NCBI GenBank assembly: GCA_036381015.1
Contig: DASVDR010000033.1
Coordinates: 18,237 to 82,236 of the forward strand
Length of the DNA: 64,000 nt
Direction of reading: 5' to 3'
Source of the DNA: Gammaproteobacteria bacterium
GTDB lineage: Bacteria; Pseudomonadota; Gammaproteobacteria; Steroidobacterales; Rariloculaceae
Shown here: in pieces, positions 1-9,438 of the stretch
Layout: every line of letters starts with the position of its first letter
Numbering within the stretch: position 1 is the first letter of the stretch
The notes under the pieces: generated by a model
What the model was told of the DNA's origin: nothing
The model's input: only the letters and a program-made list of their open reading frames with translations
Database searches by the model: none
Made by a program: the position numbers and the translations under genes

Positions 1-2790
1 GCGGTGGGGGTCGCTCACGGACAGGAGCCGCCGGCTGCGATCGAGGAGATTCAAGTCACCGGGACGCGTATTCAGCGCACCGGCATGACCACGCCGACGC
101 CGGTGACCGTGATGACCGCGGACGAGCTCGAGTACCTCGCCCCCGGCACGCTGATGGATTCGCTCGACCAGCTGCCGCTTTTCATGAACAACAACACGGT
201 GGAGACGGCCGGCTCGTGGACGACCGTGGGCGGTCAAAGCACGCTGAATCTGCGCGGCGTCGGGTCGAACCGCACGCTCGTGCTGCTCGACGGCCGACGG
301 GTCGTGCCGTCGAACCGGCTGAGCACCGTCGACATCAACATGTTCCCGCAGATGCTGATCGAGCGCACCGAGGTCGTCACCGGCGGCGCGTCGGCGGCTT
401 ACGGCTCGGACGCGATCACGGGCGTCACGAATTTCATCATCGACAGCGATTTCACCGGCTTCTCGAGCAACCTCCAGGGCGGCATCAGCGACGTCGGCGA
501 CAACGAGAACACGCGCGCGTCGTTCGCGGGTGGATTTCCGGTCGGCGAGCGAAGTCATGTGGTCGTCGGCGCGGAGTACTACCGCGCGGAAGGCATTCCG
601 AACTACGACGACCGCGACTGGTTCGACAGCTGGGGAACGATCAATTTCGGCACGAACGCGGCTGGAGAGCCGAACGTGCTGCCGCAGCGAATCCGGGTGG
701 CGAACGTCAAGTCGCGCACGTACACCTACGGGGGATTGATCCGCACCGGCCCGCTCGCGGGCATCCAGTTCCTGGAGGACGGGACGCCGGCCGAGTTCTG
801 CGACGGCGAGATCCTCGACTCGGGGGCGCTGCGTGCGCAGGCCGAAGGCGAGATTGCGGGCTCGCAGGTCGGCGGCTGCGGCGACCAGCGCGACCGCGAC
901 GACATGGTGCTCGCGGGGCAGGAGCGAGGCAGCCTCTTCGCGCGTGCGAGCATCGACATCGGCGAGGACACGCAGTTCTACGTTCAGGGTCTTTACGGTT
1001 ACAACAAGATCGAGAACGCGAAGTTCGGCTACGTCTTCACCACGCCGTGGGCGCTGACGATCTACGACGACAACCCGTTTCTGCCCGAGGAAATCCGCAC
1101 GCGCATGCAGGAGGAAGGCATCGAGTCCTTCCAGCTGCACAAGCAAATTCCGGAGCGGGATCCGCTGAATAACGCCAAGGCGCCGCTGACCGGCGACATG
1201 GTCTCGATCACGGCGGCCGTCGAAGGCGGCCTCGGCGAGCGCTGGCGATACAACGCCTACTACCAATACGGCGCGGCGAACCGTGATCTCGAGCTCTACG
1301 GCTTCCGCGTCGACCGGTTCTTCCGCGGCGTCGACGCGATCCGGGATCTGAGCAGCGGGGAGATCATCTGCGCGTCCACGCTGATCCAGCCGGACGATGG
1401 CTGCGTGCCGATCAACGTCTTCGGCCTCGGTAACGAGAGCCAGGCGGCACGCGACTGGGTCCACGATTCGATGTGGCTGAATGCCGACGTGACGCAGCAT
1501 GCGGCCGAGTTCATGGTCGACGGCGAGGTCGCCGAAAGCTGGGCCGGGCCGATCTTCGTCGCCACCGGCACGAGCTGGCGGGAGGACCGGCTCGACCAGG
1601 TCGGCGGGAACGCGGGCGGCAGCCCGATTCCGGTGCCGCCGAACGGGCCGGTCACGGCCTTCGACGAGGACGGCAACCTGCTCTATCGCGGCCTCCCGCC
1701 GGTGTACGAGGGCTACAACCTGATCGACCGAGCGGGCGGCCCCACCATCAAGGGCGGCTTCTCGGTGTGGGAGGTTTTCGGCGAGACCTCGATCCCGCTG
1801 GCGCGCGACGCCGCGGGCGCCCAGGCGCTCGATCTGAGCCTCGCCACGCGCTTCGCCGACTACGAAGGCAGCGGCGGCGTCTGGGCCTGGAAGGTCGGGC
1901 TCGACTGGCAGATCACGGACGCGTGGCGGTTCCGGCTCACGCGCTCCCGCGACATCCGCGCGGGAAGCCTGTCCGAGCGGTTCGACGTGACGAGCACGGG
2001 CGCGAACATCACCGACCGGTTCCTCCCCGACGAGCCGACTTACACGATCCGCACCGTCATCGGCGGCAATCCCGAGGTTGAGCCCGAGAACTCCGACACG
2101 ATCACCTTCGGGTTCGTGTTTCAGCCGGTTGCCGTGCCGGGGCTCGGTCTCTCGGTCGACTACTACGACATCAAGATCAACGGCGCGATCTCGCAGATCG
2201 GCAACCAGCGGATCATGGACTACTGCTTCGAGTTCGGCTCGTTCTGCGATCAGATCGTGCGCGCGCCCGACGGCACGGTCGACAGCATCTTCAATGTCTA
2301 CATCAATGTGGACGAGGCGAGGACGCGCGGCGTCGACATCGAGACGAGCTATCGGCGCGGGATCGGCGCCGGCGACCTCGTGTTCCGCGCCGTCGGCAGC
2401 TATCTGACGGAGGCGTCGACGACGCCGTTCGACTCGCCGAAGATCGATCGTGCGGGCGAGGCCGGCGTCGCGCCGCCGTGGAACGTGACGCTCGTGTCGT
2501 CGTATCGGCGCGGTCCGCTCAGTCTCGGATGGACCGAGCGCTGGGTCAGCTCGGCGAAGGTCGACGCGTTATGGCAGGAAGGCATCGACATCGACGACAA
2601 CACCGTCCCGTCGCATTCGGTCTCGAACTTCCGCGTGACGTACGATCTCGACCGCCAGGGTCGGACCTATTCCGTCTATGGTATGGTCACGAACGTCTTC
2701 GACGAGAACCCGGGGAAGTTGATGGGGCTCCCGAGCATCTACAGTGTCGTCGGGCGCACCTACACGGTGGGCTTCAACTTCAGGAACTGA
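1..2790 (+). CDS. TonB-dependent outer-membrane receptor, 5' truncated by the window edge
   Basis: This is an outer-membrane TonB-gated porin that should import a substrate too large for porins. The reading frame is open from base 1, and the visible protein starts in the tail of a signal peptide (AHGQ), so the true start lies upstream of the window. After it come a TonB-box/plug entry of the IEEIQVTGTRI type, a plug with LLDGRRVVPSN and ERTEVVTGGASAAYGSDAITG, and a long beta-barrel ending in GFNFRN with a terminal aromatic-x-R-N pattern. The barrel has the look of the Oar-like/large TonB receptors common in polymer or oligopeptide users. It is the first gene of a same-strand run continuing to about 9.2 kb, with a 101-base gap to the cytochrome gene. 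The substrate cannot be read from the sequence. Confidence 0.93.
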   Translation, partial: AVGVAHGQEPPAAIEEIQVTGTRIQRTGMTTPTPVTVMTADELEYLAPGTLMDSLDQLPLFMNNNTVETAGSWTTVGGQSTLNLRGVGSNRTLVLLDGRRVVPSNRLSTVDINMFPQMLIERTEVVTGGASAAYGSDAITGVTNFIIDSDFTGFSSNLQGGISDVGDNENTRASFAGGFPVGERSHVVVGAEYYRAEGIPNYDDRDWFDSWGTINFGTNAAGEPNVLPQRIRVANVKSRTYTYGGLIRTGPLAGIQFLEDGTPAEFCDGEILDSGALRAQAEGEIAGSQVGGCGDQRDRDDMVLAGQERGSLFARASIDIGEDTQFYVQGLYGYNKIENAKFGYVFTTPWALTIYDDNPFLPEEIRTRMQEEGIESFQLHKQIPERDPLNNAKAPLTGDMVSITAAVEGGLGERWRYNAYYQYGAANRDLELYGFRVDRFFRGVDAIRDLSSGEIICASTLIQPDDGCVPINVFGLGNESQAARDWVHDSMWLNADVTQHAAEFMVDGEVAESWAGPIFVATGTSWREDRLDQVGGNAGGSPIPVPPNGPVTAFDEDGNLLYRGLPPVYEGYNLIDRAGGPTIKGGFSVWEVFGETSIPLARDAAGAQALDLSLATRFADYEGSGGVWAWKVGLDWQITDAWRFRLTRSRDIRAGSLSERFDVTSTGANITDRFLPDEPTYTIRTVIGGNPEVEPENSDTITFGFVFQPVAVPGLGLSVDYYDIKINGAISQIGNQRIMDYCFEFGSFCDQIVRAPDGTVDSIFNVYINVDEARTRGVDIETSYRRGIGAGDLVFRAVGSYLTEASTTPFDSPKIDRAGEAGVAPPWNVTLVSSYRRGPLSLGWTERWVSSAKVDALWQEGIDIDDNTVPSHSVSNFRVTYDLDRQGRTYSVYGMVTNVFDENPGKLMGLPSIYSVVGRTYTVGFNFRN

Positions 2791-2891
2791 GGCGAGGGAA
2801 GATCGGGCGGGCGCCGGGCAGCGCTCGCCGAACGGAGCTTGAGATGCCGTTCCTGCCCTTCGGGGCAGGGCCGGCGCACGACAGGACGTAG

Positions 2892-5357
2892 ATGCGATAT
2901 CGAGCCGTTGCCGCCGCCGGCGTGGGCCTCGCGTTGATCGCGGGCGGGTACTTTTTCCACGGCGCTTCTCGCAAATCCACGGAAGAGGCGTGGGCGCTGT
3001 TCGACAGCTACTGCGTCGACTGCCACAACCGTATCGATCTCACCGCGAACATCGCGTTCGATGCGCTCGACCCCGCGTCGGTCCCGCACGAGCCCGAGAT
3101 CTTCGAAAAGGCCGTGCGCAAGCTGCGCGCGCGGATGATGCCGCCGCCGGGTGCACCGCAGCCGGAGCAGGCCGGCGTGGACGCGCTGGTGGAGTGGCTC
3201 GAGAGCACGCTCGACGCGGCCGCCGAGTCGGATCCCCATCCCGGCCGCGTCGCCCTCCACCGGCTGAACCGCAAGGAATACGAGAACGCCGTGGAGGATC
3301 TGCTCGCGCTGCCGATCGATGCCTCCGAGATGCTGCCGCGCGACGAGCGCAGCGACGGCTTCGACAACGTGGCGAGCGTTCTGCAGGTCACGCCGTCATT
3401 CCTGAATCAGTACGTCTCGGCCGCCCGCGAGGTGGCCGTGCTGGCGGTGGGGGAGGCCGCGCCGACGCCGGGCAGCAAGCAGTACTTCCGCCCGGCGGAT
3501 GCCGAGGGCAAGCAAACCTTCCACGTCGACGGGCTGCCGCTCGGCACCCGCGGCGGCTGGGCAGTCGAGCACTGGTTTCCGGCCGACGGCGAGTACGAGA
3601 TCAACATCCAGGACATGATCCAGGACATCTACTTCCTCGGCACCGAGCATTACCAGACCGTGCTCGTGACGCTCGACGGCGCCGAGATCTACCGGACGCA
3701 CATCGGCGGTCCGGACGACCTGAAGTGGATCGACCAGGATCAGTCGCCGGCCGCCGATGCGATCCGTGCTCGACTGAAAGGCATAAGGTTTGAGACGACG
3801 GCCGGGCCGCACGACGTCGGCGTCACGTTTCTCGCGCGGAGCTTCGCCGAGTCGGATTCGCGCCTCTCGCCGCTCGTGCCGGGCGGCGGCATGGACCGGC
3901 TGATGCGCGTGACGGGCTTCGAGGTCCGGGGGCCGTTCGCCCCCACCGGCTTGAGCCCGACGCCGAGCCGCGAGCGGATCTTCAGCTGCTATCCGGAGCA
4001 CCCGAAGGACGAGCGGCCGTGCGCCGAGCGCATCCTCGCGCGCCTCGCGCGGCTCGCGTATCGGCGGCCCTTGACCGACTCCGACTTGGACGTGCTGCTC
4101 GAGTTCTATGATTCCGGGGCGCGCCACGGTGGCTTCGAGGAGGGCGTTCGCGCCGGCATCACGCGCATGCTAGCGAGCCCGCACTTCCTCTATCGCGCCG
4201 CGGTCCCCCGGCCGGAGAACCGCGTAACCGACTCGATCTACCGCTTGACGGATCTCGAGCTCGCGTCGAGGCTCTCGTTCTTCCTGTGGAGCAGCATTCC
4301 CGACGACGAGCTGCTCACGCTCGCGGAGGCGGGCCGGCTTCGCGATCCGGGCGTGCTCGAAGCGCAGATCGAGCGCATGCTCGCGAGCCCGAAGGCGAAG
4401 ACGCTCGCATCGAACTTCGCATATCAGTGGCTTGGGCTGAGCAAGCTCGACGAGATCGATCCCGATCCGAACGTCTACCCGTACGCGGCGAACCACCGCA
4501 GCGTCGTCGGCATAGACGGGGACATTCGCGAGGAATTCGTCGAGGAGGTCACGCTCTTCGTCGACAGCATCCTGCGCGACGACCGCAGCATCGTCGATCT
4601 CCTGACGGCCGACCACACGTTCCTGAACGAGCGCCTGGCCGTTCATTACGGCATCAACACCGTGAAGGGGGACCGCTTCCGGCGGGTCACGCTCGAGGAT
4701 CCCGCGCGCTGGGGATTGCTCGGCAAGGGGGCCGTGCTGATGGTCACGTCCTATCCGAACCGCACCGCGCCGGTGCTGCGGGGCGCCTGGATTCTCGAGA
4801 ACATCATCGGCGCGCCGCCGGCGCCTCCTCCGCCCGAGGTCGAGGCGCTCCTCACCGAGATCGACCCGGCGACGAAGGTCTTTCCTACAGTGCGCGCGCG
4901 GCTCGAGGAGCACCGCTCGCAACCGAGCTGCAACGGCTGCCACGGCGTGATGGACCCGCTCGGCTTCGCGCTCGAGAACTTCAACGGCGTCGGCGTGTGG
5001 CGCGACGTGGAGGAATTCACGGCCACGCCGATCGACTCCACCGGCCAGCTTCCCGACGGCACCGTTCTCGAAGGGCCGAAGGATCTTCGCGAAGCCCTGG
5101 TCCGCCGCCCCGAGCAGTTCGTGCAGACGTTCGTCGAGAAGCTGATGACGTACGCGCTCGGCCGCCGGATCGAGTACTACGACATGCCGACGGTTCGCGA
5201 GATCGTGCGGCACGCGGAGGAGAACGGTTATCGCTTCTCGTCGATCGTCGCGGCGCTCGTGCGGAGCGATCCGTTCCAGCTTTACGAGATCGAGGAGACG
5301 CCCGCGGATGCGGAGATCCTTTCGGTCGCGACGACGTCGGCGACGGACGCCGAATAG
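2892..5357 (+). CDS. Planctomycete-type cytochrome c protein (DUF1587/DUF1595/DUF1592/DUF1588/DUF1585)
   Basis: The 821-aa protein has an N-terminal membrane/signal segment (about residues 4-22). A first haem-binding CxxCH (CVDCH, 41-45) follows, in the position of the Planctomycete cytochrome C domain. The DUF1587-type stretch (HRLNRKEYENAVEDLL) comes next, then a carbohydrate-binding-like beta region. The DUF1595 (LARLAYRRPLTDSD), DUF1592 (LELASRLSFFLWSSIPDDELL), DUF1588 (TSYPNRTAPVLRGAWILENI) and C-terminal DUF1585 (ALGRRIEYYDMPTVREIV) segments follow in the usual order. A second CxxCH (CNGCH) sits in DUF1588 next to MDPLGFALENFN. The domain order is known from Planctomycetes and gammaproteobacteria, always with a DUF1552 partner, which follows here after 39 bases. 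Role is inferred to be periplasmic electron transfer or oxidation; the substrate is unknown. Confidence 0.92.
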   Translation: MRYRAVAAAGVGLALIAGGYFFHGASRKSTEEAWALFDSYCVDCHNRIDLTANIAFDALDPASVPHEPEIFEKAVRKLRARMMPPPGAPQPEQAGVDALVEWLESTLDAAAESDPHPGRVALHRLNRKEYENAVEDLLALPIDASEMLPRDERSDGFDNVASVLQVTPSFLNQYVSAAREVAVLAVGEAAPTPGSKQYFRPADAEGKQTFHVDGLPLGTRGGWAVEHWFPADGEYEINIQDMIQDIYFLGTEHYQTVLVTLDGAEIYRTHIGGPDDLKWIDQDQSPAADAIRARLKGIRFETTAGPHDVGVTFLARSFAESDSRLSPLVPGGGMDRLMRVTGFEVRGPFAPTGLSPTPSRERIFSCYPEHPKDERPCAERILARLARLAYRRPLTDSDLDVLLEFYDSGARHGGFEEGVRAGITRMLASPHFLYRAAVPRPENRVTDSIYRLTDLELASRLSFFLWSSIPDDELLTLAEAGRLRDPGVLEAQIERMLASPKAKTLASNFAYQWLGLSKLDEIDPDPNVYPYAANHRSVVGIDGDIREEFVEEVTLFVDSILRDDRSIVDLLTADHTFLNERLAVHYGINTVKGDRFRRVTLEDPARWGLLGKGAVLMVTSYPNRTAPVLRGAWILENIIGAPPAPPPPEVEALLTEIDPATKVFPTVRARLEEHRSQPSCNGCHGVMDPLGFALENFNGVGVWRDVEEFTATPIDSTGQLPDGTVLEGPKDLREALVRRPEQFVQTFVEKLMTYALGRRIEYYDMPTVREIVRHAEENGYRFSSIVAALVRSDPFQLYEIEETPADAEILSVATTSATDAE

Positions 5358-5396
5358 GCTCGTGGCTCGCGGCCCATGGGATGAGGAGATAGGCGA

Positions 5397-6707
5397 ATGT
5401 TCGTGACGAAGAAGGCACTGTCCCGGCGCACCGTCCTGAAGAGCGCGAGCGCGGCGATCGCGCTGCCGCTGCTCGACGCGATGATTCCGGCCGCGACGGC
5501 GCTCGCGCAGACGGCCGCGAAGCCGCGGCCGCGGCTCGGCTTCGTCTACGTCCCCCACGGCTCCGTGATGGCCCGCTGGACGCCGGCGACGACCGGCACC
5601 GAGTTCGAGCTGCCGCAGATCCTCGCACCGCTCGAGCCGTTCAAGAGTGCGCTGACGATCGTCTCGAACTTGCGCAACCGCGCGGCCGAGAGCCCCACGC
5701 CGCATGCGATCACGGCCGGCACGTGGCTGAACTGCGCGACGCCGGCCGTGAGCCACAGCCCTGTCGCCGGCACCAGCGTGGATCAGGTGGCGGCGCAGCA
5801 GTTCGGCGCCGAGACCACGTTCCCGTCGCTCGAGCTCTCCACCGAGGGCGGCGGCCCGTGCGATCCCGCTTACGGGTGCAGCTACGGCCACACCATCTCG
5901 TTCCGCACGCCGACGCAGCCGCTGCCGATGGAGTACAACCCGCGCAAGGTCTTCTATCAGCTCTTCGGCCGCGGCGACACGCCTGAGGAGCGAAAGATGA
6001 TCGTCGTCGAGACCAAGAGCTTGCTCGATTCGATCACGGACGAAGCCGCATCGCTGCAACGCAAGCTCGCGGTGCCCGACCGCGCGATGGTCGCCGACTA
6101 TCTCGACTCCGTGCGCGAGGTCGAGCGGCGGGTGCAAAGCGCCGCGCAACGCGACATGTCCGGCCTCGACGTGCCGCCCGCTCCGGTCGGCGTGCCGAAC
6201 GACTTCGACGCGCACGTGAAGCTCATGTTCGACTTGATCGCGCTCGCCTACCAGGCGGACTTGACGCGCGTCGTCACGTTCATGATGGGCAAGGAGGTCA
6301 GCATGCGGACCTTCAACAACGTCGGCGTGCCGGACGCGTTCCATCCGTTGTCGCATCACGGCAATAATCCCAGCAACATCGACCGGCTGGCCACCGTTTA
6401 CACGTACCACACGGAGGTTTTCGCCGGATTCGTCGAGCGTCTCGCGAGCACGCCGGACGGCGACGGCTCGCTGCTCGATCACTCGATTCTGCTCTACGGC
6501 AGCAACATGAGCGACGGCAACCGGCACAACCACGATCCTCTGCCGGCGGCCGTGCTGGGCCGCGCCTACGGCCGGATCAAGGGCGGGCAGCATCTGAGCT
6601 ACCCCGCCGACACGCCGCTCGCGAACCTGCTCGTCACGCTGCTCGACCGGGCGGGCGTGCCGGTCGAGTCGATCGGGGACAGCACGGGGCAATTCGCCGA
6701 GGTGTAG
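5397..6707 (+). CDS. DUF1552 family Tat-exported protein
   Basis: The 436-aa protein begins with a twin-arginine type leader (SRRTVLKSASAAIALPLLDA, arginines at 10-11) ending near ALAQ, so export is predicted to be by Tat. The body matches the DUF1552 family: FVYVPHGSVMARWTP near the N-terminus, LSTEGGGPCDPAYGCSYGHTISF in the middle, FHPLSHHGNNPSNIDRL, and LLYGSNMSDGNRHNHDPLPAAVLG near the C-terminus. The fold resembles secreted DUF1501/sulfatase-like proteins. The histidine-rich SHHG and NRHNH motifs suggest metal binding, but that is inference. It is almost certainly the partner of the preceding DUF1592/1588 cytochrome. The next gene starts only 4 bases after its stop. Confidence 0.9.
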   Translation: MFVTKKALSRRTVLKSASAAIALPLLDAMIPAATALAQTAAKPRPRLGFVYVPHGSVMARWTPATTGTEFELPQILAPLEPFKSALTIVSNLRNRAAESPTPHAITAGTWLNCATPAVSHSPVAGTSVDQVAAQQFGAETTFPSLELSTEGGGPCDPAYGCSYGHTISFRTPTQPLPMEYNPRKVFYQLFGRGDTPEERKMIVVETKSLLDSITDEAASLQRKLAVPDRAMVADYLDSVREVERRVQSAAQRDMSGLDVPPAPVGVPNDFDAHVKLMFDLIALAYQADLTRVVTFMMGKEVSMRTFNNVGVPDAFHPLSHHGNNPSNIDRLATVYTYHTEVFAGFVERLASTPDGDGSLLDHSILLYGSNMSDGNRHNHDPLPAAVLGRAYGRIKGGQHLSYPADTPLANLLVTLLDRAGVPVESIGDSTGQFAEV

Positions 6708-6711
6708 CTTC

Positions 6712-8289
6712 GTGATTGCGCGCTTCCGGCCGCCTTTCGCCGTTCGACGTCGAGACGATCCGTGCGCTCGAGGCGCGCGGCGCGGTACCGAGCGCGCGGC
6801 GGCGGCTCGTATCGCGTTCGCGCCGCTCGCTTTCGCGGCCGCGGCATTCCTCGCGTGGACGCCGGCGGGCTTTGCGGCCGGTACGCTCGTCGACGCCGTG
6901 AAGACCGGCGACCGCGCTGCAGCGCTCGAGATGATCGCGCGAGGCGCCGACGTCGACGCCGCCGAGGCGAACGGTACGACGCCGCTGCACTGGGCGGTGT
7001 ACCGGGAAGACGTCGCGCTCGTCGAGCGGCTTCTCGATGCCGGTGCCGATCCTTCCGTCGAGAACGACTTCGGCTCGACGCCGATGGCGGAAGCCGCCGT
7101 CACGGGCAACGCCGAGATCATCCGGCTGCTGCTCGACGCGGGCGCGGATCCCGAGTCGCCGAACGCCGAGGGCCAGACCGCGCTGATGGCCGTGGCGCGA
7201 ACCGGCGATCTGGAAGCGGCGAAGCTGCTGCTCGATGCCGGCGCCGACGTGAATGCGACGGAGCATTGGGGCGGGCAGTCCGCGCTGATGTGGGCGGCGG
7301 TGCAGTGCCATCCCGAGATGATGCGGCTCCTGATCGAGCACGGGGCCGAGGTCGATGCCCGCGGAGCGGTGCGGAACTGGCAGCGGCGCGTGACCGCGGA
7401 GCCGCGGCCCAAGGATCTTCACCGCGGAGGCTTCACGCCGCTGCTCTATGCCGCGCGCGAGGGCTGCGTGGATGGCGCGCGCGTGCTCGTCGAAGCCGGG
7501 GCGGACATCGATCTGGCGGATCCCGACCGCGTCACGCCCCTCGTCCTCGCGCTGATCAACATGCGCTTCGACACGGCGGCCTATCTGATCGAGGCGGGCG
7601 CCGACGTCGACAAGTGGGATTTCTACGGCCGCACGCCGCTCTATGCCGCGGTCGATCTGAGCACGCTGCCGCGCGGCGGTCGGCCGGACGTGCCCTCGAC
7701 CGACGAGACGACCGCGCTCGAGGTCATCAGAATGCTGCTCGAGCGCGGCGCGAACCCGAACATTCAGCTCAAATGGCGTCCGCCGTACCGCAACGTGATC
7801 TTCGACCGCGGCGGCGACAACGCAGTCCTGACCACGGGCGCGACGCCGCTGCTGCGCGCGTCGAAGGTCGGCGACAATCTCGAGGCGATTCGGCTGCTGC
7901 TCGCGCACGGCGCGCGGGTCGATCTGCCGAACGAAGCCGGCATCACGCCGCTGATGGCGGCCGCCGGCATGGGGCACAGCGACAACCCGACCCGCGGGCG
8001 CTTCAACACCGAGGATGACGGTATCGCGGCGCTGCGCGTGCTGCTCGAGGCCGGCGCCGACATCAACGCCCGGAACGCCGACGGGCAGACCGCGCTCCAT
8101 GCGGCCGCGCAGAAGGGCTGGACGAAAGTCGTGAAGTTCCTCGCCGCGAACGGGGCGGAGCTCGACGTGAAGGACGCGGCCGGGCGCACACCGCTCGACT
8201 ACGCGAGCGGTAACTACCGCGTACGCCGCGGGGCGCCGGAGGCGCATCCCGAGACGGCTGCCGTGCTCGAGGAGCTGCTCGGGCGCTGA
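6712..8289 (+). CDS. Exported ankyrin-repeat protein
   Basis: A GTG start lies 4 bases after the DUF1552 stop, so translation is probably coupled. A basic, alanine-rich N-terminus with a hydrophobic segment (about residues 34-54, ending GFAAG) looks like a signal peptide. The rest is a solenoid of about nine ankyrin repeats, recognisable from repeated LL-DAGAD/G-TPL-A motifs. A divergent insert between two central repeats (about residues 220-235) and a longer one near the C-terminal third carry HRGGFTPL and RNVIFDRGGDNAV. Ankyrin repeats mediate protein contacts, and here the likely partners are the cytochrome and DUF1552 protein of the same operon (inference). No enzymatic domain is visible. 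Confidence 0.9.
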   Translation: MIARFRPPFAVRRRDDPCARGARRGTERAAAARIAFAPLAFAAAAFLAWTPAGFAAGTLVDAVKTGDRAAALEMIARGADVDAAEANGTTPLHWAVYREDVALVERLLDAGADPSVENDFGSTPMAEAAVTGNAEIIRLLLDAGADPESPNAEGQTALMAVARTGDLEAAKLLLDAGADVNATEHWGGQSALMWAAVQCHPEMMRLLIEHGAEVDARGAVRNWQRRVTAEPRPKDLHRGGFTPLLYAAREGCVDGARVLVEAGADIDLADPDRVTPLVLALINMRFDTAAYLIEAGADVDKWDFYGRTPLYAAVDLSTLPRGGRPDVPSTDETTALEVIRMLLERGANPNIQLKWRPPYRNVIFDRGGDNAVLTTGATPLLRASKVGDNLEAIRLLLAHGARVDLPNEAGITPLMAAAGMGHSDNPTRGRFNTEDDGIAALRVLLEAGADINARNADGQTALHAAAQKGWTKVVKFLAANGAELDVKDAAGRTPLDYASGNYRVRRGAPEAHPETAAVLEELLGR

Positions 8290-8311
8290 GGCGTCCGTCG
8301 GGATTCGCAGC

Positions 8312-9247
8312 ATGACCTCGTCGACCCGCAGAGCTTTCATTCGCGCCGCCGCGCAAGGGGCAGCGGCGCTCTGCGTGGCGCCGGGGCTACTCCGACCATC
8401 GGCTGCGCAGACCTCGTCGGGCGGGAAGATTTCCGTGTCCCCGCTTCGGGGCGGACTCCTGCTCATGCAGGGCGCGGGCGCGAACGTGATCGCGATGCCC
8501 GATGCGGACGGCGTCGTGATGGTCGACGGCGGCCTCGCGTCGCATTCGGCCGGGCTGCTCGACGCCATGCGGCGGGAGACCGGCGCCGAGGTCCGCACGC
8601 TCTTCAACACGCACTGGCACCCGGAGCAGACCGGCTCGAACGTGCCGCTCGGCAAGGCCGGCGCGACGATCATCGCGCACGAGAACACGCGGCTGTGGCT
8701 GACCACGGACGTCACGTGGCCGTGGGCGCCGGAGCATACGTTCCCGCCGCTGCCGCCCGAGGGGCAGCCGAACCAGACCTTCTACACCGAAGGCGAGCTC
8801 GACAGCGCTCGCGGCGCTATCCGCTACGGCTACTTGCCGAAGGCGCACACGGACGGCGACATCTACGTGCACTTCGAACGCGCGAACGTGCTCGCCGCGG
8901 GCGGCGCCGTCACGGGCAAGGGCTGGGCGTTCATCGACTGGTGGACTGGCGCGTGGATCGGCGGGCTCGTCGACGCGCAGGCGAAGCTCCTCGAGATCGC
9001 CGACGCGCAGACCCTGATCGTGCCGGCCGACGGCCCGGTCGTCGATCGGGCCGAGCTCGAGGCCCAGCACGAGATGTACGCGACGGTCTACGAGCGCCTC
9101 CGCGACCTGCTGAGGAGCGGGCGCAGCCCGGACGAGGCGATCGCCGCGGAGCCCACGAAGGAGTTCGACGCGAAGATGGGCGACCCGCGGGAGTTCGTCC
9201 GGCGGGCGTTCGAGAGCCTGTGGGGGCCGATGTCGCCGGATGCGTGA
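8312..9247 (+). CDS. Tat-exported metallo-beta-lactamase-fold protein with degraded metal site
   Basis: The 311-aa protein has a twin-arginine leader (TRRAFIRAAAQGAAALCVAPG) and a metallo-beta-lactamase (MBL) fold. The signature that is normally HxHxDH reads HWHPEQ (101-106), so the first two histidines remain but Asp becomes Glu and His becomes Gln. A later metal histidine is kept in KAHTDGD (His179). The GHG motif expected near the end of the fold reads ADG (VPADGPV, 237-243). Only part of one zinc site survives, so activity may be changed or lost. It is the last gene of the operon that starts with the TonB receptor, 22 bases after the ankyrin gene. A canonical MBL protein lies at 25.3 kb for comparison. 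Confidence 0.86.
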   Translation: MTSSTRRAFIRAAAQGAAALCVAPGLLRPSAAQTSSGGKISVSPLRGGLLLMQGAGANVIAMPDADGVVMVDGGLASHSAGLLDAMRRETGAEVRTLFNTHWHPEQTGSNVPLGKAGATIIAHENTRLWLTTDVTWPWAPEHTFPPLPPEGQPNQTFYTEGELDSARGAIRYGYLPKAHTDGDIYVHFERANVLAAGGAVTGKGWAFIDWWTGAWIGGLVDAQAKLLEIADAQTLIVPADGPVVDRAELEAQHEMYATVYERLRDLLRSGRSPDEAIAAEPTKEFDAKMGDPREFVRRAFESLWGPMSPDA

Positions 9248-9308
9248 CGGCTAGGCTAGAATGGCGGTCCCCGGGCGGGGCCGCTCCCGCCCGCGCCCAG
9301 CCATCAGC

Positions 9309-9385
9309 GCGCCCGTAGCTCAGCTGGATAGAGCATCGGCCTACGAAGCCGGGGGTCGGGAGTTCGAATCTCTCCGGGCGCGCCA
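9309..9385 (+). tRNA. tRNA-Arg(ACG)
   Basis: A 77-base cloverleaf can be folded by eye. The acceptor arms are GCGCCCG and CGGGCGC, the D-arm contains AGCTCAGCTGGATAGAGC, the anticodon stem is TCGGC/GCCGG with the loop CTACGAA, and the T-arm is GGGAG-TTCGAAT-CTCTC. The anticodon in the loop is ACG, decoding CGN arginine codons after A-to-I editing. The 3' CCA is encoded in the DNA. It lies 61 bases after the MBL gene on the same strand. Confidence 0.97.
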
Positions 9386-9407
9386 CCTTCCATGTTGTCC
9401 GCCCGGC

Positions 9408-9436
9408 CTTGACACTCCGAAAACCGTCCCTATATT
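9408..9436 (+). promoter_or_regulatory. Heat-shock-type promoter (sigma-32/sigma-70 like)
   Basis: TTGACA (9409-9414) and TATATT (9431-9436) are separated by 16 bases, a good sigma-70 arrangement. Read as a heat-shock promoter, CTTGACA (9408-9414), 13 bases and CCCTATAT (9428-9435) also resemble the sigma-32 consensus CTTGAAA-N13-CCCCATNT. A CIRCE-like operator begins 3 bases after the -10 box and a groES start follows about 80 bases downstream, which supports this being a chaperonin promoter. Confidence 0.72.
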
Positions 9437-9438
9437 TC

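Noticed and set aside
4170-7412. 1080-aa minus-strand frame under the DUF1592/DUF1552/ankyrin genes
   Set aside because: It has no recognised domain and lies opposite three strong genes.
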